Source of the DNA: Symbiodinium natans
Lineage: Eukaryota > Sar > Dinophyceae > Suessiales > Symbiodiniaceae
DNA length: 64,000 nt
Reading direction: 5' to 3'
NCBI GenBank assembly: GCA_905221605.1
Contig: CAJNDS010002559.1
Span: 299,499 to 363,498, forward strand
The notes under the pieces are model-generated. The model was not told the origin of the DNA. It did not search any database and saw nothing but the letters and a program-made list of their open reading frames with translations. This document shows positions 25,838 to 35,500 of the stretch, in pieces (positions within the stretch are counted from its first letter, which is position 1; the number at the start of each line of letters is the position of its first letter). Both the position numbers and the translations under genes were made by a program.

Positions 25838-25910
25838 CTGAATGATTAGAACACGATTTTTGTGGGGGTTATCATAGTATAATTACAAATGGACCATAGG
25901 GGAATCCTGT
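25838..25910. mobile_element. Family D short element with an empty family-A target site
   Basis: CTGAATGATTAGAACA followed by GTGGGGGTTATCATAGTATAATTACAAATGG matches the copies near 40004 and 43437. At 25891-25902 it reads GGACCATAGGGG. In the 43-kb copy the same site carries a family-A element between duplicated TA dinucleotides, so this is a paralogous empty site. Confidence 0.65.
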
Positions 25911-26549
25911 AGTGCCCAGATGTGTTGGGGCTGTATCATAGGCCGGGAGTGTTGGCTCTCCGGGTTCATGCTAGACTTAGCAATCTACTGATCTGTAGAA
26001 GCCCTGGTTGTGGTTTAGGGTTTGGGGTTTAGGGTTTAGGGCTTAGGGTCTCACATTCTGAGCATGAGGTAGGTGCGAAACTACATAAAAGGGAAGCAGT
26101 GCAGCTTGAATCCGGAGGACCCAAACCCTAACACCCTAAACCCTAAACCCTAAACCGCAAACCCAAACAAAGCATAAACCCAAACCCTAAACACTTCATG
26201 CCACATCTTACACCCAACTCTGAAGCACATCAACCCCGACCTGAGAGTCTATTCATCTACTTGTTGATCTATGTTTGTGGATATAGAAAGTATGTATATA
26301 TATATACATATCTATATATATATATGTATGTATAATCTTTGCATAATCTGTATATACATATCAGGTATGTATGTAAATCGTGCACTTATCAAACTAATTC
26401 CCCCATCTCCTAACCCTGACACTGTACCCTACACTCCGCGACCTCAAAAACAACCCCCCCCCCCGCCCCACCCCCCCCCCCCGGGCAACCCCTCGCACCC
26501 CCCACCCCCACTCCCTCACCTGCAGGACCCTGAAAGCCTGAGCCGAACG

Positions 26550-26990
26550 ACCTTAAACCCCTAAACCCTAAACCCCCCTAAACCCCTAAACCCCCCCTAA
26601 ACCCCTAAACCCCTAAACCCTAAACCCCTAAACCCCTAACCCCTAAACCCTAAACCCTAAACCCCTAAACCCCTAAACCCCCCCTAAACCCCTAAAACCC
26701 TAAAACCTAAACCCTAAACCCTAAACCCTAAAAACCCTAAACCCTAACCCCTAACCCCTAAACCCCTAAACCCCTAAACCCCTAAACCCCTAAACCCCCT
26801 AAACCCTAAACCCTAAAACCCTAACCCCTCTAAACCCCTAAACCCCTAAACCCCCAAACCCCAAACCCTAAACCCTCATCTAAACCCCAAACCCCTAAAC
26901 CCCCCAACCCCCCAAACCCTAAACCCTAATCCCTAAACCCCAAACCCTAAACCCTAAACCCCAAACCCTAAACCCCAAACCCCCCAAAAC
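26550..26990 (-). repeat. CCCCTAAA octamer-rich array
   Basis: About 440 bp of CCCCTAAA, CCCTAAA and CCCCCCTAAA units in mixed order. It is preceded by a C-rich tract (26454-26482). Confidence 0.95.
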
Positions 26991-27061
26991 GCTAAAGCAG
27001 CGGCGCGGCCTCCACGGTCCCCGTCCCAGACCACGGCCAGGAGAACCTCGGCTTGGTCACG

Positions 27062-27285
27062 TGGAGGTTCATGGTACGTCATAGCCAGTTATAGCTGTAC
27101 TTGCAAGGGAGTTTAGGGTTTAGGGTTTAGGGTTTGGGGTTTAGGGTTTAGGGTTTAGGGTTTACGATTTAGGGTTTAGGGTCTGTACTTCTAGCTGTAC
27201 TTGTAACCATATTGGGGCACCTAAGGAGCTTGTAAGTGGGCTATAGGTACAGTTGTAGTTGGTTAATAGGTACCATGAATCTCCA
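27062..27285. mobile_element. MITE family C, copy 2, split by a TTTAGGG array
   Basis: Ends TGGAGGTTCATGGTAC and GTACCATGAATCTCCA pair over 16 bp with one mismatch. Inside, about 70 bp of TTTAGGG repeat (about 27111-27182) splits the element. On the two sides of the array the sequence TAGCTGTACTTGCAA is echoed by TAGCTGTACTTGTAA, an imperfect duplication. The element must predate the telomeric tract, so this array was added to pre-existing DNA. Confidence 0.75.
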
Positions 27286-28323
27286 AGTAAACCCCACAAA
27301 AAAAAGCCTGCCACCTCAAGGGGTTAGCGTTCAGGGTTTGGGGCTTGGGGGTTTAGGGTTTTAGGGCTTTAGGGTTTTAGGGATTGAGGATTTTTAGGGT
27401 TTTAGGGCTTTAGAGCTTTAGGGGTTTAGGGTTTTAGGGCTTTCGGGGTTTGAGGGTTTTAGGGCTTTAGGGTTTGAGGGTTGTAGGGTGTTGGGGCGTA
27501 GGTAGGGGTTAGGTTTTGGGGATGAGTGCGGGTGGAGGGTTGCAAACCTCCAAAACCCTTATATACCCTTAAAGCCCCTAAAGCCCGACACCCTGAAAGC
27601 CCCTAAAGCCCATATACGGCCCTAAAGCCGGAAAAGCGAAATCAACCCTACAACCCTGAGCCCCTAAAACCCCCCAAACAATCCCTCGACCCTAAACCCC
27701 CCAAACCCCCAAAACCTCTAAAATCCCTGAGAGCTGTCCGAGGTGCCATCCAGCGCCAGGTCAGGGAGCCTCAGTTGGCGAACTGGATGGGCGGGCAATA
27801 CGAAAACGCTCAAAACCGCTCCACCTTAGCATCCCTGAACCCATGAAAGCCGACAACCCTAGACCGCTCAGCTCCTGAAACACCTCAACCCCTGCACCTC
27901 CGCAAAAAACCCTAAACCCCTTGAGCCTCTAGATCCTAAACCCTAACCCTAAACCCTAAACCCGAAACCCTAAACCAAAAACCCTAAACCCTAAAACCCT
28001 AAACCCTAAACCCCTAAACCTCTACCAGAATGACAGTCTTCGGGCCCATGTTTAGCAAGGAATCCTTGGCCGATACTTTGAGCTTCAAGGGCTTCCCATC
28101 GACTCCCCTCGAAACTACCCTCCGTAGGATTCCCCCCCCTTAAGGAACCTTGATTTGGCTAAACCCTAAACCCTAAACCCTAAACCCTAAACCCTAAACC
28201 CTAAACCCTAAACCCTAAATAGCCTTAACAATGGGAACCTAGGAGGGGTTAAAAAAAGGGGGGGGGGGTAGTAGGGGAACCCATGAAAACTGGTTCCCCT
28301 ATAGGTTACTCAACAGGAGTATC

Positions 28324-28470
28324 AAGCCCTAAACCCTAAAACCCTAAAACCCTAAAACCCTAAAACCCTACAACCCTAAAACCCTAAAACCCTAAAACCC
28401 TAAAACCCTAAAACCCTAAAACCCTAACACCATAAAACCCTAAAACCCTAAAACCCTAAAACCCTAAGCC
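28324..28470 (-). repeat. CCCTAAAA octamer array
   Basis: About 18 AACCCTAA octamers with rare variants (ACAACCCT, CACCATAA). Locally homogeneous for one extra A. Confidence 0.95.
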
Positions 28471-29329
28471 AATAAAGCCTTAACACCGAATCTGGCTCAG
28501 GGTTCAAAGGGTACAGGCTTAATCGATGCACTGGCAAGGGAGGTGCGTAAGCAGGTCCTCACAAGGCTGTCAAGGCTGCCTGGTCGGCAAAAGTCACCGT
28601 CTCGCAGGAACGGAAATCGCACGCACGGCGTGGAGTCCGGGAGTTCTGATTCCGCCAAGCGCAAAAGAGTCGCGGGCGCACCAAGTCCCCATGCTCGGCA
28701 CTGGACAACGCGTACTCCGATCCTTTCGAGGGCTCTCAGGCGACTTGCCTCACTGAGCTTGCGGCTGCGCCCACGGAAACGGGCATACTGCGCTTAGGCT
28801 TGCAGACTCCCAGGGATTCCAAAAGTAAGTAATTAAGAAAACTTATCGTAATTAAGGCAATAGTAGGTATACCATTAATTACTGAATATTCGACCCCTAT
28901 ATTTCTCAATTAGGGCTCAGGGGGGTGGGAGTTGGCAGTTGTTGTGCCCCTAAACCCGAAACCCTAAACCGGGCTTAGGGTTTGCTAGGTGGCTTGCATT
29001 GCGAGGGACAGCTGACGCGATCGACCGCCGCACTGAGCCGTTGGGCAAACAACTCACCTCCGCATACACCACGACCCCCTAAAACCCTAAAAACCCTCGC
29101 CTAAAACCCTAAAAACTAAACCCTAAACCCTAAACCCCAAACCCCAAACCCTAAACCCTAAAGCCTAAAACCTAAACCCTAAACCCTAAACCCTATAAAC
29201 ACTTACCCCAAACCCCCTGAGACCCTATAAACTCTGAACCACTCACTCCCTGGGAAATTTCAGGGTTAGGAACTTTGGGGACTTTTGGTGCTTTGGGAGT
29301 TAAGGGGTTTGAAAAACAACCCCCCCTAT

Positions 29330-29478
29330 ACTAAACCCCCAAAACCCGCTAAACCCGCTAAACCCCCTAAACCCCCTCTAAACCCCCTAAACCCCCTAAA
29401 CCCCCGAAACCCCCTAAACCCCCTAAACCCCCTACACCCCCTAAACCCCCTAAACCCCCTAAACCCCCTAACCCCCTA
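29330..29478 (-). repeat. CCCCCTAAA 9-mer array, left flank of the CCCH element
   Basis: CCCCCTAAA units with CCCGCTAAA and CCCGAAA variants. The same 9-mer array resumes at 38335, after the LTR element, so the element split one array. The repeat translates as an NPLNPL run, which is not a gene. Confidence 0.95.
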
Positions 29479-29765
29479 TACGGGGGCAACCGAAAGGGAA
29501 CAGGGAAAGAAACCAACCCTCAACAGTCGCCTATATGGATTTCCCAGATCGAACCAGAAACAAGAACACCCACCCCTAAGGGGACAGGATAAGGGAGAAG
29601 GGACGGGACTACTCCAACCCGTTAAACCCAACCCCAGGCGTACGTACTTTTTCAACAAAAGCTGACGGCTCTTGGCCATCTTGAGCCATACAAGATTTCC
29701 GGGTTCATTGACCCTTCCAACCCCCAACACTAACTCCTTTTTACAATACCAGTTGCAGCTCCGCA
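29479..29765 (-). repeat. 3' LTR of the CCCH element
   Basis: 287 bp, read as identical to 38048-38334. On the coding (minus) strand it begins TGCGGAGCTGC and ends GCCCCCGTA, so the ends are TG...TA rather than the usual TG...CA. It contains TGGCTCAAG (complement of 29680-29688), which equals the last nine bases of the dinoflagellate spliced leader. Confidence 0.9.
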
Positions 29766-29775
29766 CTCCCCCTGT
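29766..29775 (-). other. Polypurine tract of the CCCH element
   Basis: On the coding strand ACAGGGGGAG lies directly before the TG that opens the 3' LTR. A purine run in exactly this position is the expected primer for plus-strand synthesis in LTR retrotransposons. Confidence 0.75.
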
Positions 29776-30135
29776 CCTAGGATTTCCTAGGACACATTGG
29801 AGGTGCAGATCTTTTGGCCAAAAACTGCCATTAAGGCAGCAGCCAGCTGCTTGAAATGCACAATATGGTTTTACGTCATCCAGGACGAAATTATAGCTCA
29901 TTGGCTAACCCACTAACCACAGAGAATCTGTTTCCACCATGATCCTCTTATCATTGAAGACTCTTCGGCCTTCTTCACCACAAACCGTGGTCTTCGCTAC
30001 GCGAAAAACTACTGACTTCTACTATCAGGGATTTCCATACCCTTAATAGTAACCACCACATTGTCAGCACATTGGCTGTTCCAGCGCACCTGTCTCCAGA
30101 AAGAGAAAAACCATTCCTTCATCCATACCATCCAA
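29776..30135 (-). other. 3' untranslated region of the CCCH element
   Basis: About 360 bp between the last ORF and the purine tract. Short frames exist but none has a domain, and the longest continues into the LTR, so I treat the stretch as untranslated. Confidence 0.6.
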
Positions 30136-32544
30136 TCACTTCTTTTTCCGATTGTTGGCAATTCTGAGGTGAAGTTGCAGCAGAATATACTCCAGGTCCG
30201 AAACTGTAAGAACAGGATCCTGCACGCACCTTTGAATTGAGGATACCAATCCTTCTCTCTTTGCGTCCTCAATCGCTTGGCAAGATTGACCCAGCTCTGC
30301 ATTCACAGTGGTAGACGCTGGTGCATCCACATCAGATGGACGATCCTTTTCCTCAGGACCTTGCACCATTACCACCTCTTCCTTTTTGGGACTCTGACTT
30401 TTCTCCTTCTTCTTCGTCTTTCCACCGACATTTGACTTTGTGCGCATTTTCGAGGCTTTTTCCCCTGCAGAAACCACCGCATTGGATGATGATCCACCCC
30501 TCTCAATGTTCGCCGGCATCTTCTTCGGCTTTGGAACCAGAAGAGTGTAAGGATCTTCGATAGCTGCAGCTTTCCTCTTCTTTTTGACCTTTTTCATCTC
30601 CTCCTCAACGGCAACCTCCGTCTCCGAAGTCTCAACCACTTCTTTTTCTGCAGGAATATCCTTGCTGGACTCCCTTTCTAGGGACCTCTTTTTGCCCCTT
30701 TTGGAATCTTTCTCTTCTCCCAAATTGGCTCGCTCGTACCATATCCTCAGGTCATTGACCCATTCTTCCACCTCCGCGAGCGAAACATCATACGACTTCA
30801 CTACTTCGTGAAGTTCCAGCACGGACAGCATACTAGTGGTCCACGAAACCCATTCTCTATCCATCTGGTCAGCATCTCCATTGAACTTCAGGAGTTTGAA
30901 CAGTGGGTCCGCCTCTGCTCGAGCCAAATCTGACTTGCCATCGGACAGAAATGAAATCGCCTCCATCAACAGTTCCGTCATTTTGGTATCATCGTCATAA
31001 ACCATAAAATCCTCCTCACCATCATCGAACTGTTCAGGAGAGATCTCCTTTTCTCCACCTTTTGCACCAGAACTTCTCCTTGGACCATCCCTTGGGGGCG
31101 TCCTTGGAGACCTTGGCCTCTGTTCATCCAGCGGAACACCATGCTCGAAGACACACTTGTCACCATAACGACACTTCCCAGACTGAGCAAACTGGATGCA
31201 CCTCACACCAGTTGCATCATGCGAGAACGCACACTCCTTTCCAGCGAAGCAGGGTCTCCCCGCCACATAGTATTTGCACCAATACGAATGCAGCACCACA
31301 TCATCTTCTGAATGGATGAATTTGCAGTCTTCACCAAATTTGCAGCGATCTTTTCCCCTGCTGAACCAATAGCAGAAGCCTTTCTTCCTCTTCTCCAAGC
31401 GCTCTGCCTCGTACCGGTCCATAGGGCGATTCTGCTCTACATGAACATTGCCATGTGCCTGAGAACTGCTCCCTTCACCCAAAGTGCTATCAGTATTTGA
31501 TGCTTGGAGTACAGCTGGAAAACCTGGCCTTGGTCCTACCACCTTCATGATTGGTTTTCCGCCAGCTCCTGAGCCATGCTGAGACGATCCAAAAACATTG
31601 AACATTTTCAGGAAGGCCTTTCTAGCGCCGATCTTCTGCACCCTTTTGATTGGACGTTTCATTGCTCCAACCTTGCATCCAGATGCGTTCAAACGACACA
31701 ACCTTCTATACCCAGCTCTATATCCCTTCTTCCAAAGAGCCATAAGAATTTTAGAGGCAGTAACATTCTCCACCTCTACCTTTTCCAACGGTCCCTCACT
31801 TCCCGGAACAAACCCATCCAACCCATCCATATCTGAAGACCTTTCCATCTTTTTTGACACTACTTCGTCGAGGTAGTCTTCCGAGATCCAGGGTAAGTTC
31901 CTCTTAGAGGAAGGATTGTCACCATTGTTTGGTCCTTCACCAGGATACCCTTTTGTGCTGTCAAAGATCTTACCAGTAGTGCGGTCCTGCGTAGAGAAAT
32001 TGGAAGCAACGCGGGAGTACACTGACCACAAGAAAATCCTTGTGTCCGCCAGTCTTGATGACCCACTGGATGTCTCCTCTTCCGGAGAAACTTCTGGCGC
32101 TTTGCCATCCCTTCCAGTGTCACCAATTGTCTCACCTCCAGCATCTTCAATGGGAATAAGGGATTCATTGTTCCCTTGATCAAGTACCGCATCCTCCGGT
32201 CCAAGAACTTCCAGCACCGCTGTCGAAGGATCCACTTCTTCATCAGCATCGTCGTCCATCCTTCTCCAGAGAACCTCCAATTGATCAGCGCAAGTCGCCG
32301 CCTGAAGGAACTCCATCAACTGGGCCCTCCCGCGCTGCCAGAGAAACTCCAAGAACATCACTGACCCTTGAGCTCCTAGGGTAAGGAAAGGATGAACCAA
32401 TTTGGCTACCCTCGCCATAAGTTCAATGTGAACTTCCATGCCTGGACTGCGACTCCAATCATAGGCAATTGCCTCCATAGCAGCTCCAAACTTATCAGTA
32501 TTTTTGAATTCCCCTTCCAGACCAGGAGATAGCAATGCACCCAT
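30136..32544 (-). CDS. ORF3 of the CCCH element: triple CCCH zinc-finger protein
   Basis: 802 residues from the ATG at 32544-32542. That ATG overlaps the ORF2 stop as TGATG, and it has G at -3 and +4. Residues about 1-100 are helical and hydrophobic, with no family I recognise. Three CCCH fingers lie together (31141-31374): C-x9-C-x5-C-x3-H, C-x8-C-x5-C-x3-H and C-x8-C-x5-C-x3-H, at about residues 391-468. CCCH fingers of this spacing usually bind single-stranded RNA, as in the TTP, MBNL and CPSF30 families. The last quarter is lysine-rich (KKVKKKRKAAA), a likely nuclear or RNA-binding tail, and the protein ends RKKK. The frame is open upstream to a TGA at 32610, so a -1 frameshift from ORF2 is the alternative to reinitiation; I found no slippery heptamer in phase. 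No polymerase or nuclease motif. A nucleocapsid-like role is inferred only. Confidence 0.8.
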   Translation of the reverse strand: MGALLSPGLEGEFKNTDKFGAAMEAIAYDWSRSPGMEVHIELMARVAKLVHPFLTLGAQGSVMFLEFLWQRGRAQLMEFLQAATCADQLEVLWRRMDDDADEEVDPSTAVLEVLGPEDAVLDQGNNESLIPIEDAGGETIGDTGRDGKAPEVSPEEETSSGSSRLADTRIFLWSVYSRVASNFSTQDRTTGKIFDSTKGYPGEGPNNGDNPSSKRNLPWISEDYLDEVVSKKMERSSDMDGLDGFVPGSEGPLEKVEVENVTASKILMALWKKGYRAGYRRLCRLNASGCKVGAMKRPIKRVQKIGARKAFLKMFNVFGSSQHGSGAGGKPIMKVVGPRPGFPAVLQASNTDSTLGEGSSSQAHGNVHVEQNRPMDRYEAERLEKRKKGFCYWFSRGKDRCKFGEDCKFIHSEDDVVLHSYWCKYYVAGRPCFAGKECAFSHDATGVRCIQFAQSGKCRYGDKCVFEHGVPLDEQRPRSPRTPPRDGPRRSSGAKGGEKEISPEQFDDGEEDFMVYDDDTKMTELLMEAISFLSDGKSDLARAEADPLFKLLKFNGDADQMDREWVSWTTSMLSVLELHEVVKSYDVSLAEVEEWVNDLRIWYERANLGEEKDSKRGKKRSLERESSKDIPAEKEVVETSETEVAVEEEMKKVKKKRKAAAIEDPYTLLVPKPKKMPANIERGGSSSNAVVSAGEKASKMRTKSNVGGKTKKKEKSQSPKKEEVVMVQGPEEKDRPSDVDAPASTTVNAELGQSCQAIEDAKREGLVSSIQRCVQDPVLTVSDLEYILLQLHLRIANNRKKK

Positions 32545-35500
32545 CACCGAAAGAGGATAATTTCCCACCGCCGGCAAGCACGGATTGTCATGGAACGAAT
32601 GATGCAATCACCATAATATCCTTGATCTCTCCTTTGAAAAAGGAGTGCTCCAGTCCCTAGCTGGGCATTCATTTCATCCACTTGAACCATTTCAGCACAT
32701 ATCCTCTGTGCCGTAGCCGCTATTGCTGGCCAGATGGTACGATCGGTCAGACCGCGACGCATAACCCAATCAGTTGTTGGCGACTGAATCAGCGTTCCTG
32801 GATCATACACCATAACCACCATCGCACCATCACCCATTGACTGATCAGTATCGTCCTCCAGTGCCAGGTTCTCATCCTGTTCGCTTGCACCCTCGGATGA
32901 CATGCTAATAACCAAATTTCGATCCATCTTATTGGACCCCTTCTGGCAGCCTCTTTGCCCCACAGGCAACTTGCCAACAGCAACCTTCCAATAAATCCGA
33001 GTCAGAAGACCTTTAACCAGCAATTGCTGAGGGTCCTTCTTCACCGGACAAACATCCAATATCTTCGCACCATCACCACGGAGTTCATTGCTCCCACCTT
33101 CTCCTTCTTTTTGGTCAGTCTCCTCGCCAGAAATTTGCACTGCTCCTTCCAGCGCCGTCTCCTGTCCAGCCACTTCTTGCCCAGGAAGAACTTGAGCGCT
33201 TTCAGATACATTCACCTGTCCAGCAACACCTTGCCCAGGTAAAACCTCATCCGTGGAGCCCACCGCCAGCGAACCAACTATAACTGAGCCATCCCTTGCT
33301 CTTTTTTGAGACTGTTCAGTTCGACGAGAAGGTTGTGGTAGCGAAAAAACTTGTGAAGTCACTTCTTGGCGGGTCTCCCCCCGCGACGCTTTGTCGCGCC
33401 CTTCGCCAAGGTGAACCGATTTTTTCTGCCCGTCATTGGGGCCTGAAGAACCACCCAGCGGAACATTGCCACGAATCGCAGTTCTCTGTGAATCCCTTTC
33501 TTGCAAAAAGATTTCCCTCATGCGTTGCGCGGCATTGGTCTCCTCCTCGCTTGAATCGCTTGAGGAAGCGGCATAAGAGACCAAAGCCTCCGCCTGTTCA
33601 TCATCATCCACCACATCTGCCCACGCTCTGCTGAACCGATACGACAACCAACCACGAGGCTTCAGTTCCAGTGGCTTTGGCTTTTCCACCACTTCCGCCG
33701 GTTGCACTCGTCGTTGTGAACGAGAGCGTGGCACCTGTCGCACCTGTTTTTTATCCAGCAAGGGCCTTCCCCTTCTTACAGGGTTTGATCTTGACCGATA
33801 CTTTTTTGTTGGTGGGTTCACCGGCGGCATTCCAACTCCCACCAACTGCAGCTTCTGTACGCACAGCGGAGACCTCTGCGCAAGCGTCCAAGCATCACGG
33901 CACCTGACCTTATCAAAAAGCTCCCGATAGGAGCCTCTCGGCATTGTTTTTGCACCGGAGCCTTCAGCTTCACGCACCTGAGTGAGGGTTCGCACCGCCT
34001 CTCTTCCAGTTCCCTTGCTCCCAGAAGATTGTTGTACCCGTACAGATGCATCGGAAGGAACTGCTTTTTCCGGTCCTCCCGGACGATATCGGACACCACC
34101 AACCAATTGCAGAATTTTGCATGCTGTCACTTTGTTGATCCCTTTGTCAACCAAATCTTCCACAAAGATGAACTCTTGCAAGTCCGACACGTTGGTCACA
34201 CCAAGTGTAATCATCACCTCACTTACATGAGGGGTATACACCCAAAGGTGTTCGTTGCGAGCCATCCAATTTTCAATTGGCTCCTCTGGATTTTGAAGCC
34301 GAGTACCAGTGGATTCAGCCACCGAATTCTTTTGTTCATCAGCTTCTGCTTCATCCAGAATACCCTTTTCACCTTCTTTTTGTGACACATTGGTCATTTG
34401 CAGCGCTTTTGGTGCCGAGGATGATGAAGATTCAGCTCCCCCACTCGCAGGTGGCTGAAAAGTGCTCCTGTCCGAAATCTCCCATCCTCTCTCTTTTTCA
34501 AACCGGACCTGATTGGCCACATGTACCAAGTGTTTCAGGTTCGTCAGCCGCTCATCTGACATCTCGTCGTGGGAGTACTTGCAGAAATTTGACCCTTTCC
34601 GGCAACGTCCTCTGATGTAATAATCGAAACAGCAATGGTGGAACCCCGCGTCCCTTAGTGCCCTCCTGGAAGCATTGTCCCAAGATTTGCCGGGCTCCCA
34701 AGTCCCTTCCAATGCTATGCCATCGTTGTGAAGATACCTGCATGTAGTCCCATATTTACAACCACCTTGATTGTAATACAGACACAGCCGACCTTTTGGC
34801 TCACCCAACGTAGGTTCACCCTTTGATGCACCTTTACCAAAGTTGTACTTGGCCCGGAAGGCTAAATCCTCCCGCTCCTGCTGTGCCTCATCCACTGCGC
34901 CTTCCTCTGTGGGAGGGTCACCGATGTTCCCATCCTCATCTCCAGCTTCTTGGCTGTTCTTTGGCTCAGTTGATCCTCCTTCTGGCCAACCTTCACCATA
35001 ACGACGATGCTCATAGGGACACTCATCACCATTGCGACACCTTCCCTTATTGAAGAACTTGCACAGCTTGCTGTATCCAGGTGACACAGTCTGTGGAGTC
35101 ATGTGAGCCTTTTTGTACTGGTCAGGATCCATGTAGGCTTCCATTGGCTTGTTCTCCCTTTTACTCATGGATTCCACTGCACCATCAAGCTCCTGCAAAA
35201 ATCGCTTGGTGTCCAACCAAAGCGCGTTCCAAAGCTCATCTTCCCCTTGACTCAGCACCGTTGCCACCGCTTCACCCACAACTGGTCGAGTAAATCTCCT
35301 TTTTCTGCATGCCAGTTCGAAAAGCGCGTTGTGGTACTGTTTTCGGGAAAAGGTGGTTAGCTTTCCCAAGCCTGTGCTTTCTGTACCATCAGGCTTCCAA
35401 CCATCACTTTGCAAGATGCCATACGCGCGCCGAGCTTCCGCATTGAGGAATGCATGATCTGCAACACACTCCTGTAGCTCTTCCATTGGGCGACCCAACA

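Larger units (their letters stand above)
19421..26399. other. Interstitial telomere-repeat mosaic, block 4
   Basis: No credible gene. Telomeric arrays alternate with longer islands (20420-21330, 22590-22960, 23300-23490, 23800-24100). Island 22600-22880 has open frames on both strands but no domain and runs into degenerate CCCTAAA. Reading frames at 24300-24650 and 25530-25810 end in or overlap repeats. Nothing else is recognised. Confidence 0.75.
26400..29329. other. Interstitial telomere-repeat mosaic, block 5
   Basis: No credible gene. Mostly C-rich variant arrays (CCCCTAAA, CCCTAAAA) and G-rich degenerate TTTTAGGG (27340-27500). The longest island, 28490-28900, has an open frame that starts beside repeat sequence and contains no recognisable domain. 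Its end (GAATATTCGACCCCTATA) resembles a family-D end. At 28160-28217 a CCCTAAA array again sits between two halves of a non-repeat segment. Confidence 0.75.

Noticed and set aside
28526-28797. Basic 76-84 residue frames in a repeat-free island
   Set aside because: Two overlapping frames are open equally, no domain is visible and both begin beside telomeric repeat; composition effect is likely.
29476-29901. 141-residue frame across the 3' LTR (similar 143-residue frame at 37904-38335)
   Set aside because: Both contain the same LTR translation and have no domain; they exist because the LTR is repeated.
32544-32610. -1 frameshift between ORF2 and ORF3 of the CCCH element
   Set aside because: No X XXY YYZ heptamer in the ORF2 phase within the overlap; TGATG reinitiation explains the arrangement better, though other copies are needed.
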